NCBI GenBank assembly: GCA_041485845.1
Contig: JBGPKH010000028.1
Location: 1-28,644, forward strand
Direction: 5' to 3'
Length of the DNA stretch: 28,644 nucleotides
Origin: OMOG01 sp041485845
GTDB lineage: Bacteria; Acidobacteriota; Terriglobia; Bryobacterales; Bryobacteraceae
Under the pieces are notes generated by a model. It was not told the DNA's origin. It ran no database searches and was given only the letters and a program-made list of their open reading frames with translations. A program made the position numbers and the translations under genes. Positions 7,533-14,519 of this stretch are shown piece after piece (positions within the stretch are counted from its first letter, which is position 1; each line of letters starts with the position of its first letter).

Positions 7533-7853
7533 ATGAAGCGACGGAAACTTGTTTTGACAACTATTCTTGGTGTGTTGGGATTCGCGGGCATCGCCAGCGC
7601 CGCCTACGTCCAATCAACTGTTGCCTTCTACCGGCAAAATGCGCCATGCACCAAGCTGACCGGGGTTCCCGGCTTGTTGTTGGCCGCACATTTCTTTGAT
7701 TCGGGCCAGTGCAAACTCAGCGCCACTGGTCCTCATGCCCCGTGCCAGGATGAAGCCGCATGCCACGTTCCCGGGACCAGCGGCGATGGGAAAAATGGAA
7801 AATGCACGGTGGTCAGCAACCAGTGCGTGTGTGCGCTCAAGTCCATCCAATAG
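7533..7853 (+). CDS. Small secreted Cys-rich protein, unknown family
   Basis: 106 aa from the ATG at 7533, chosen because it starts a textbook signal peptide (MKRRKLVLTTILGVLGFAGI, cut after ASA) with GGAG upstream; the longer open frame to 7383 has no plausible start. The mature part (about 82 aa) has seven Cys, arranged as NAPCTKL, SGQCKLS, HAPCQDEAACHVPG, NGKCTVVSNQCVCALK. The C-terminal spacing CTVVSNQCVC is the most conserved-looking part. Probably disulphide-bonded and periplasmic or exported. I do not recognise the family. It is followed 80 bp later by the TPR/jelly-roll gene and is probably co-transcribed with it, next to a polysaccharide polymerase gene. Base composition is clearly lower in GC than the flanking hydrolase genes. 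Confidence 0.7.
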   Translation: MKRRKLVLTTILGVLGFAGIASAAYVQSTVAFYRQNAPCTKLTGVPGLLLAAHFFDSGQCKLSATGPHAPCQDEAACHVPGTSGDGKNGKCTVVSNQCVCALKSIQ

Positions 7854-7933
7854 ACGGCTGCCGGGAACATCAGCTTTCGGCTGAGCGCCAGGTCCACCAT
7901 CCTCAGGGGCTTAAGTGAACAGAGCGGCAAGCG

Positions 7934-9184
7934 ATGATGCGCTCCGCGATTCAGCGGTCCGTTCCCGTTCTCAGTCTGTTTGTAGTGGTGGGGGCGGCAG
8001 CAGAATTGTTCGTTTCCGCCGGTTTGCGGCAAGATCTGGCTACCAATCAAGAGTTCTGCCGGCTTTATCTGTGTGACGACATCGTCGTCGCCAACAGTTC
8101 TTTGGATTTGCGGATTAAAGGCGACGCCGCTTCTCTCTCTCTTTCGGTTCAGTTGTTGAATGACCTGGTCCGGCGTGACGAGTCTTCCGCGATGCGCTGG
8201 CTTGACCTGGGTGACACGCTGGGGCAGGCGGGTTCGATTGACCAGGCACGGTTCTGTATCAATCGGGCTAGAGAGTTGGGCCGTTTCTCCACCAGTGCGT
8301 TGATTGGCGCAGGCGACTTCTATCTCCGCAACGGCGATTTGCGGCAAGGGTTGCATTGCCTGTCGCAGGCTCTCTCTCTCACGTCCGAGCGAAATGAGGT
8401 CATCTTCAGTATTTTCCCGGCTCGTCATGCCAGCGTCAGGGACGTGTTGGCTTATGGTCTGCCACCGCAAGTCCGCCCCGCACAATCGTATTTTCGATAT
8501 CTCATCGAATGGCCAACGGAGTCTGGTGTCAGACCGCCTGCCGGGGATGTGAAGGCGGCGTGGGAGTGGATGGCCGCTCACCATCTGACGGGGCGCGAGA
8601 TCACCAGCGAGTACACCAACTTCCTGGTGAGCCGAAAGTTGTTCCAGGACGCGCGGGATGTATGGGTATCGCAGTTGTCCGACCGGCCGTCGGGATACTT
8701 CACCAGCCAATTCCTCTACAACGGAGATTTCGAGCAGGAATTGAGTCTCGCGCCCTTCGACTGGAGTATTGACCCCGTGGATCATGTCGAGGTGCATCGG
8801 GATTCCAAAGCCTACTCGGGAAGATTTTCGCTCCGAATCCGGTTCGACGGCTGGGGAAACATCGACTACCATAACGTCGCGCAGAAAACCGTTCTGCGGC
8901 CCGGCCGATATCGCCTCCAGGCTTACATTCGGAGCGAGGACGTTAGCACGGACCAGGGGGCGTTCTTTCGAGTCTCCGATGCCGAAAATCCCAAACGGCT
9001 CAGCGTCGAAACCGAGCAGGTGCGGGGCACCACTCCCTGGCATGCGCTGGCCACCACGTTCGTAGCTTCACCCGCCACACAGGTGGTCGAGGTTAGCGTG
9101 GCGCGCCGGCCGTCCGCGAAGTTCGACAACAAGATCAACGGTGCGGTGTGGATCGACCAAGTATCCCTGACGCGACTGGAATAG
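7934..9184 (+). CDS. Exported or membrane-anchored TPR protein with C-terminal jelly-roll domain
   Basis: 416 aa. An N-terminal hydrophobic segment (about residues 11-30) is a membrane anchor or signal. Residues about 60-160 form TPR-like helix pairs: SSAMRWLDLGDTLGQAGSID, QARFCINRARELGRFSTSAL, IGAGDFYLRNGDLRQGLHCL. From about 265 there is a beta-rich module resembling carbohydrate-binding jelly-rolls: YNGDFEQELSLAPFDW, AYSGRFSLRIRFDGW, VLRPGRYRLQAYIRSED, and the ending INGAVWIDQVSLTRLE. Proteins of this build commonly sit next to O-antigen-ligase/Wzy-type enzymes, as here (convergent neighbour), suggesting a role in exopolysaccharide assembly; that is inference. Its last 50 bp overlap the 3' end of the polymerase gene on the other strand. 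Confidence 0.7.
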   Translation: MMRSAIQRSVPVLSLFVVVGAAAELFVSAGLRQDLATNQEFCRLYLCDDIVVANSSLDLRIKGDAASLSLSVQLLNDLVRRDESSAMRWLDLGDTLGQAGSIDQARFCINRARELGRFSTSALIGAGDFYLRNGDLRQGLHCLSQALSLTSERNEVIFSIFPARHASVRDVLAYGLPPQVRPAQSYFRYLIEWPTESGVRPPAGDVKAAWEWMAAHHLTGREITSEYTNFLVSRKLFQDARDVWVSQLSDRPSGYFTSQFLYNGDFEQELSLAPFDWSIDPVDHVEVHRDSKAYSGRFSLRIRFDGWGNIDYHNVAQKTVLRPGRYRLQAYIRSEDVSTDQGAFFRVSDAENPKRLSVETEQVRGTTPWHALATTFVASPATQVVEVSVARRPSAKFDNKINGAVWIDQVSLTRLE

Positions 9185-10580
9185 AATCCGGATGGCCGGC
9201 GGAGTGAGGATGCCGATGGACGGCGCCGCTAAATCCTGCAATCCCCATCACCCACGCAAACACCAGCATGTCCGCGGGGATATACAGGTTGAAATCCGCG
9301 ATGCTGTGCAGGCCGATCGCCACGGCGGAGCCGGCGCAGGCAATGCTCAGCCAGCCCCCGTCGGGGCGAAATCGTTGCGACCAGCCGCGGCGTAATCTGG
9401 CGAGGATCAATGCCAAGGGCACGGCGCCGATCACGAATCCTACGACGCCCATTTCGGCCAAATACTGCAAATAATCGTTATGCGCATACTCCTGGTAGAA
9501 TGCAGGATTCGAAGCCTTGTATTGGTAGAACGCCGACTCGTATGCGCCCAAGCCACATCCAAACAAGGGGTAGGCGGCGATCAGCCGGCCTGTCTCACGC
9601 CAGACCTCCGGGCGGTCTTCCTGCGCTGTTTCCAGAAACCTCATCATGAACGGACCGGAGAGCAGAAAGACCATGGCCAGCACCACGATGACGATCACGG
9701 CTGCCAAAGCCGGCCAGGTCCGCCGCAAGGACCTTCCGCGGCAAAGCGCCACCAAACCCATGAACGTCATGGAGCCCAGGGCGCTCAAGAAGCCCATTCT
9801 CGATAGGGATGCAAGTATACCCATGAGGATCAGTGCCGCCGCGCCCAAGCCAATGCACGCCAGCAGTACTGGCCCGATGGACACCACTTCGCTGCGTCGT
9901 CCCGGTCCGATCTCCCGATTCAAGATCGACATCGGGCGAAGCGCGGCAAACGGCAGGACCATTTCGAGAAACCCGGAATAGTGGTTGCGGATCTTGAAGG
10001 TACCGGTGGCGATGGCATCCTGGCCGCCACCATGTGCCTGGACAAGCCCGAGGACCGCCTCGGCTGCCGCTAAGACCACGAGCGGGAGCACAACAGCCCA
10101 CGGATGCGCTGTCAGCCTGGAGCCGATATCGTAGACAACCAGGAAAACGACGCCGCACATTGCCATAAGCAAGCAATGATATACGGTAGCCGCGGGCGCC
10201 ACGCTCAGCGGTACCCACGCAGGTTTCGGGAACATCGGAACCAGCAGGTCAACGAGCCTGGCGCGGGCGGGACTTACAACGCCCACTACGCTGAGAGGAA
10301 GCGGCAACACCTGGAACAAAGCGTACGCCGGCAAGCAGATACCCAGCCATTCCCATTTCCAACCCGTACGGATGGCGTGCCTCCCGCGCAGAACTGAAAG
10401 CCAGTACAGAAGTCCAAGAATCCCCGTCAGAAGGATACAGATTCGTTGCTGGTCACGGACATCGCCATAGGCCTGCGCGAGCGGAGTCGTCGCAAACAGC
10501 AGGGCATAGGCGGCCACAATACCCGCGAACGTGAGAGAGAGCCAAACGCCAGAGTTCCTACGACTGGGGGACATCCTCAT
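9135..10580 (-). CDS. O-antigen ligase / Wzy-type polymerase, membrane protein
   Basis: 481 aa integral membrane protein with about a dozen hydrophobic segments spread over its length. The Wzy_C signature is present: a large periplasmic loop with GTFKIRNHYSGFLEMVLPFA, then ETGRLIAAYPLFGCGLGAYE and the diagnostic AHNDYLQYLAEMGVVGFVIG, followed by C-terminal membrane helices (SVAIGLHSIADFNLYIPA in modified form). Enzymes of this family join lipid-linked sugar repeat units, or ligate polysaccharide or glycans to a lipid or protein acceptor. The last 30 or so residues (His/Pro/Ser-rich) extend beyond the usual family end and overlap the TPR gene. The start at 10580 or two codons later are both possible. 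No other polysaccharide genes are in view. Confidence 0.85.
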   Translation of the reverse strand: MRMSPSRRNSGVWLSLTFAGIVAAYALLFATTPLAQAYGDVRDQQRICILLTGILGLLYWLSVLRGRHAIRTGWKWEWLGICLPAYALFQVLPLPLSVVGVVSPARARLVDLLVPMFPKPAWVPLSVAPAATVYHCLLMAMCGVVFLVVYDIGSRLTAHPWAVVLPLVVLAAAEAVLGLVQAHGGGQDAIATGTFKIRNHYSGFLEMVLPFAALRPMSILNREIGPGRRSEVVSIGPVLLACIGLGAAALILMGILASLSRMGFLSALGSMTFMGLVALCRGRSLRRTWPALAAVIVIVVLAMVFLLSGPFMMRFLETAQEDRPEVWRETGRLIAAYPLFGCGLGAYESAFYQYKASNPAFYQEYAHNDYLQYLAEMGVVGFVIGAVPLALILARLRRGWSQRFRPDGGWLSIACAGSAVAIGLHSIADFNLYIPADMLVFAWVMGIAGFSGAVHRHPHSAGHPDSIPVASGILGRSTPHR

Positions 10581-10630
10581 TCACTGTAAAATGACGCCAA
10601 GGCTCAGGCAAGCTGGAATCATCTTCCGGC

Positions 10631-10885
10631 ATGCGGCTGGTGGCTGCAATCCCCATTCCGATCATCGTGCGGGTGTCGATCTACAGCATCGGCACAACCG
10701 AGGTGGGACTGGTGCGGAAACGGTTCGGCGCCAAGTTGCCGGGCGATAACCCGCTGGCAATTCGGGGAGAAGCCGGCTACCGGCGGGAGATGCTCATGCC
10801 GGGGCTCCGGTCCAAACTGTGCCGGGTGTGCGCCATCATCAGGCATCCGATTGGCGTTCGCGGGAGCCCGCCAAACCGCCGCTAG
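10631..10885 (+). pseudogene. N-terminal stub of a flotillin/SPFH (Band 7)-like membrane protein
   Basis: 84 codons. The start resembles the N-terminus of large SPFH-domain proteins of Acidobacteria: a hydrophobic anchor (MRLVAAIPIPIIVRVSIYSI), then GTTEVGLVRKRFGAKLPGDN and IRGEAGYRREMLMPGLRSKL, after which relatives continue with a conserved HPW.QVPAGEIG stretch. Here the frame runs on only to RHPIGVRGSPPNRR and stops at 10883; the Band 7 domain itself is missing. Downstream is the 3' end of the molybdoenzyme gene on the other strand. The family call is from memory of the motif pattern and needs a search. Confidence 0.55.
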
Positions 10886-10929
10886 GATACGGCGAGCGGC
10901 GCAGATCTCTATTGGCGGATCCGACCGTG

Positions 10930-12090
10930 TCAAGAGATCATGACTTTCCGCGGGAACTGCGAGTTGTCTTCGAGGAAGGTTTTCTTGTTTGCCAACTCCT
11001 CTGCGGCCGGCTGAATCTTCCCGGTGACATCGGTCACGCGAGACACCAGCGTGTGCTCTCCCGGCGCGGGACGATTCCAGGAGTAAGTAAACAGCTTCCA
11101 GGAATACTTGCCGCTGGTGGCTGGATCGAGGGTAGCCGGCTGCCATGGGCCATCGTCGACGCGGACTTCGACCGACTTGAGCGGCGTGCCGTCGTGGAGC
11201 ACGACGCCGAGCACTTTGTACCGGCTGCCGTCGCGGGTGACGCGCGCGATGAAAGACTTCAACTGCATGCGGGTGATGGCGGTCTCCACCCACTTGATCT
11301 CGCCGTCGATCGTCTCGCCCCGCAAAGTGCGGTACCAGCGGACCTGATACTTTCCGAGAAACGGATCTTCCTGAACGTGGATACCGGAGAGCCACTTGAC
11401 GTGGGCAACTCCGTACCAGCCGGGAACGAGCAGGCGAAGCGGGGAACCCTGGTGGCGGGTGAGGGGCTCGCCATTCAAAGCGTAGGCCAGGAGGGGCTCG
11501 GGCGACAACGCTTTTTCGCGCGAGAGGCTGCGAGCGAACTGCTGGTCGACCTTGTTGATCTGCCCGCGGAAGTCCACGTCTTCGGGGCCGCGATCGGCGC
11601 CGAAGAAGACGAACTCGCGTGCCTGGGGCTTCACGCCGGCCTGCTGGAGGACTGTCCGCAGCGGGACGCCGGTCCAGCGTCCATTGCTCGCAAGACCTTG
11701 CAGCGGACGACGATTGCCCGAGCACTCGAACCCGAAGACCAGCTCGGCGCCGCGCATCTTGCGCAGCTCATCGAGCGAGAAAGCCTTCGGCCGCTCCACC
11801 AATCCGGAGACCTTCAGACGAAAAGTCGCAGGGTCTATGACGGGATGCGGGTAGTGCTGTGTGGTGAAGAACTGATCCTTCGGGGTGAACGGCCCGTCGA
11901 TCTTCCGGACATCCAGAGTTCGCCGTTCGGCGCTCGGTGTCAGGTTGATGTTCGCCGGCAGGTCGGTGAAGGGCACGAGGGTCTCGCCTTGCGCGAGCGC
12001 CGGCATCGCCCAATCGTGCGCCAACGCCGCCAGGCTGGCTGCGGCCAATCCTCTTCTCAAGCTCTCTCTACGGGTGATCTGGTGCGGCAT
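10930..12090 (-). CDS. Tat-exported sulfite-oxidase-type molybdoenzyme
   Basis: 386 aa. The ATG at 12090 was chosen because GGAGGG stands 5-6 nt before it and it leads straight into a twin-arginine signal (ITRRESLRRGLAAASLAALA). The molybdopterin domain carries the Mo-ligating cysteine in FGFECSGNRRPLQGL (C123), then FVFFGADRGPEDVDFRG and SPLRLLVPGWYGVAHVKWLS, matching the sulfite-oxidase fold. The C-terminal Ig-like dimerisation domain (KSVEVRVDDGPWQPATLD, SWNRPAPGEHTLVSRVTDVT) is complete. It probably oxidises sulfite, or acts on a related small substrate, in the periplasm and passes electrons to a cytochrome c. No heme subunit gene follows; upstream on the same strand are a signal-peptide remnant and a CxxCH-containing ankyrin protein, the only electron-carrier candidate nearby. 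Confidence 0.88.
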   Translation of the reverse strand: MPHQITRRESLRRGLAAASLAALAHDWAMPALAQGETLVPFTDLPANINLTPSAERRTLDVRKIDGPFTPKDQFFTTQHYPHPVIDPATFRLKVSGLVERPKAFSLDELRKMRGAELVFGFECSGNRRPLQGLASNGRWTGVPLRTVLQQAGVKPQAREFVFFGADRGPEDVDFRGQINKVDQQFARSLSREKALSPEPLLAYALNGEPLTRHQGSPLRLLVPGWYGVAHVKWLSGIHVQEDPFLGKYQVRWYRTLRGETIDGEIKWVETAITRMQLKSFIARVTRDGSRYKVLGVVLHDGTPLKSVEVRVDDGPWQPATLDPATSGKYSWKLFTYSWNRPAPGEHTLVSRVTDVTGKIQPAAEELANKKTFLEDNSQFPRKVMIS

Positions 12091-12160
12091 GCTATCCCTC
12101 CAAGACACGATTCGATCACGACTCAGGGTATTCTACCTCCTGGGTTACCCACCTCGCCAG

Positions 12161-12238
12161 TCAAGTCCCCACCGTCATTTTCGAGTCGGCGGCGAATGCG
12201 GCGGCCGCCAGTGCGGCAAGAGCGACCGTTCGTTTCAT
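12161..12238 (-). pseudogene. 25-codon signal-peptide minigene, probably the head of a lost exported protein
   Basis: The ATG at 12236-12238 overlaps the stop codon of the ankyrin gene (ATGA), so it is translationally coupled. The product is MKRTVALAALAAAAFAADSK-MTVGT, a perfect signal peptide with a few mature residues, then TGA. No continuation was found in the other frames before the molybdoenzyme start, 70 bp further on. Most likely the rest of a third operon gene was deleted; a genuine short peptide cannot be excluded. Confidence 0.5.
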
Positions 12239-14190
12239 GGTGTAGTTCTTTCGGCCGCGGGGCTCAAGGCCGTGACGGCCCACGCCGTAGCCGCGGAGGA
12301 AATCCATTGGTCGTGTTCGTAGGGGAAGCCACTTTCGAAATACGGCTGGAACTTGGGAGCGCGGCTGCGCACGTGCCACGAGCCGTCCTGGCGCTGGGTG
12401 CTTAGAAGGTACTTCACGCCGCGCTGGTACACGGAGTCCGTGGCGTTGAGCACAGCGCTTTCGCGGAGCGCCCACAGGGTCTCGCCGGTGGCGAAGGCGT
12501 CGCTCGACAGGTTGCGGTTGGGCGCCCAACCGCCATCGGCTCGCTGTGCGGCGATCAGGGCGCGGCCCAGCGATTGGAGTTTGTCGCGGCCGGCGCCGGC
12601 CCAGGCGAGGCCCACAAGCTGCATGGCGTAATCGTCATTAGTCGAAAGCCTGGCTGCCAGCAGCCAGTCGCGGGCGAGCAGGATGCGCCTGTCGAATTCA
12701 GCCTTGCGCCCCGGCGGGCCGTAAATCTGGAGTGCGCGCATGGAGCGGGCCGTGCGCGCAATGTCGCCTTCCTGGAGGGGCGAACGCGTGGCGTCGCCCA
12801 CGTGCCAGTTGCCCTGGCGACGCTGGAGCGCGGCAATGTGGACGGCCACCGTGTCGGTGAGCGCGTTCGCCGGATAGTGAGATGCCGCGAGAGCGAGCAT
12901 GGAATAGCCTTCGCCGTCCGCGAGGCCGCCCGGATCGAGGCGTTGGAGAAGGGCCTCCTGTTGGGCGGTCCACTCCGATTCGATGGTCTGGATCACGGCT
13001 TTGGCGGCGGGCTCATCCACAGGGACGCCGCTTGCTCGGGCGGAGGCCACGGCCATGGTGGTCATCTGCTGATGATGGCAGCCCACACAGCCGGACTGGC
13101 GGAAGAACCCGGTGGCAGTGCGTTGCAGCAGCGCGGTGGAGAGTTGGACGGCGGCGGCCGCGGAGCGGGGTGAAGAAAGGGCGGCGCGTGGCGCCTGGCT
13201 GGACACGGCACGGCCCTGCCCCGCTTTAGATTTAGACAGCGCGACAATCACGGCGGGGTTGCCAAACTTGCGCGCCCAGTCGAGCGCAGTCTCGCCGGCC
13301 TTGCTCTTCACGCTGGCGTCGGCCCCGGCTTGCAGCAGGAGGCGGACCACGTCGATGTCCTGCTTTTCCGAGGCGACCGCCAGCATGAGCGGTGTCATAT
13401 CCCGAATGTCTTTAGCATTGACATTGGCGCCGGCGTCGATGAGCGTTCGCACGATCGTGACCGGGCAATAGGGCGCCGCGATCATCAGCGGCGTGAGCTG
13501 GATGAGTTGGATAGGGCCGAATTTCACCTGGCCGCCGGAGGTGTTGGCGGCGTTGACGTTGGCGCCCTTCTCCAACAGCACTTGAGCGGCCGGCAGGTTG
13601 CAGTTGGACAGCGCCTCCATCAAGGGCGTCGCGCCGGCGTTGCTGGCGGAATTGGCGTCCACTCCGTGGGCGATGAGCAACCGCATGCTGTCCACATCGC
13701 CCGTAGCCGCGGCCGCATCCAGGGCCGTGGATCCACCGGCGTCCTGGACCTTGGGGTCGGCGTCCTCGCTCAGAAGCAGGCCGACGGTTGCGACGCAGCC
13801 ATCGCAGGCGGCCGCGATCATGAGCGGCGTGCGGCCCTGCCTGGTGCGGGCATTGACAGCGGCGCCTTTCTCGATCAGCAGGCGCGCTTTGCCGGGTTGC
13901 CCGGCGGCCCAGATGAGCGCGGTGGCGTCGAATGCGTTCTTGGCGTGGACATCGGCGCCGGAGTCGAGCAGCAGCTTGACCGCTTCGGTGCTGCCGAACG
14001 CGGCAGCATAGAGGAGCGGGGCGACGCCGCGGCGGTCGCGGGAGTTCACGTCCGCGCCCGCGGCGATCTGCGTCTTCAAGGACGCGAGATCGTTGTTGCG
14101 GATCGCCTGGACGAGCGGATCGACGGTAGACTGGCTGCCTGCCGTGAGACACAGCCACACCACAGCGACGGCCAGGTAGAATCCCCTCAT
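12235..14190 (-). CDS. Exported ankyrin-repeat protein with CxxCH motif and cyclase-like alpha/alpha domain
   Basis: 651 aa. Signal peptide (MRGFYLAVAVVWLCLTAGSQ). Residues about 23-320 hold nine ankyrin repeats, e.g. GVAPLLYAAAFGSTEAVKLL and QGRTPLMIAAACDG; repeat six carries an insertion (TSGGQVKFGPIQLIQ). After an Ala/Ser-rich linker comes FFRQSGCVGCHHQQMTTMAV with a heme-c-type CxxCH (C368, C371, H372, then H373). The rest, about 380-651, resembles an alpha/alpha-toroid of the squalene-cyclase/prenyltransferase type with repeated QW-like motifs: QRRQGNWHVGD, QRADGGWAPNRN, QRQDGSWHVRS. It ends DQWISSAATAWAVTALSPAA. The cyclase acid motif DxDD is not seen, so it is unlikely to cyclise squalene. 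Possibly a periplasmic electron carrier or scaffold. First gene of an apparent operon with the signal-peptide remnant and the molybdoenzyme. Confidence 0.8.
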   Translation of the reverse strand: MRGFYLAVAVVWLCLTAGSQSTVDPLVQAIRNNDLASLKTQIAAGADVNSRDRRGVAPLLYAAAFGSTEAVKLLLDSGADVHAKNAFDATALIWAAGQPGKARLLIEKGAAVNARTRQGRTPLMIAAACDGCVATVGLLLSEDADPKVQDAGGSTALDAAAATGDVDSMRLLIAHGVDANSASNAGATPLMEALSNCNLPAAQVLLEKGANVNAANTSGGQVKFGPIQLIQLTPLMIAAPYCPVTIVRTLIDAGANVNAKDIRDMTPLMLAVASEKQDIDVVRLLLQAGADASVKSKAGETALDWARKFGNPAVIVALSKSKAGQGRAVSSQAPRAALSSPRSAAAAVQLSTALLQRTATGFFRQSGCVGCHHQQMTTMAVASARASGVPVDEPAAKAVIQTIESEWTAQQEALLQRLDPGGLADGEGYSMLALAASHYPANALTDTVAVHIAALQRRQGNWHVGDATRSPLQEGDIARTARSMRALQIYGPPGRKAEFDRRILLARDWLLAARLSTNDDYAMQLVGLAWAGAGRDKLQSLGRALIAAQRADGGWAPNRNLSSDAFATGETLWALRESAVLNATDSVYQRGVKYLLSTQRQDGSWHVRSRAPKFQPYFESGFPYEHDQWISSAATAWAVTALSPAAERTTP

Positions 14191-14519
14191 GGTGGGCTCA
14201 GTATAGCACTGAAATTGGGGCGAACATGGGGCGAATAACGAGGGGCAAATCAGAACTTTGTTGACCGACTGCTGCCTCCTGCCTCGATCTCTTCCTGCCA
14301 GTCGCGGCGATCCGGAGACTCCGCCTCTCTCGAGACTAGCGCCCGAGTTTATGGAGGGTAGCTTTGGTCAAGCTTTGGCCTCCGCTGCCTGGCTTGGCTC
14401 CTGTCGGCCTTCCGCCATGTGGACTGGCAATCGGTGCTTGGTCAACTGCCGTGACGGGCGCGTCACGGGATCTATCGTGGATTCGACGGGCTTGGCCGGT
14501 CAAGTTGCTTGAACATTCG
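14191..14519. other. 329-bp gene-free stretch between ankyrin and S46 genes
   Basis: No protein family is recognisable in any frame; an 84-codon + strand frame (14258-14512) has no ribosome site or known motif. The right part holds a hairpin listed separately. The left part should contain the promoter of the ankyrin gene, but no convincing hexamers were found. Confidence 0.5.
14449..14468 (-). terminator. Hairpin downstream of the S46 gene
   Basis: A perfect 8-bp stem (CCGTGACG/CGTCACGG) with a 4-nt GGCG loop, 51 bp beyond the stop codon of the S46 gene. Very stable, but not followed by a U-tract on the S46 coding strand, so a rho-independent terminator is only possible, not shown. Confidence 0.45.

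Noticed and set aside
12235..13100. Functional squalene/oxidosqualene cyclase
   Set aside because: QW-like repeats are present, but the DxDD acid motif is not, and the domain is much shorter than a cyclase.
14258..14512. 84-codon + strand frame in the gap between ankyrin and S46 genes
   Set aside because: No ribosome site, no recognisable motif and unusual composition; kept only as a described gap.
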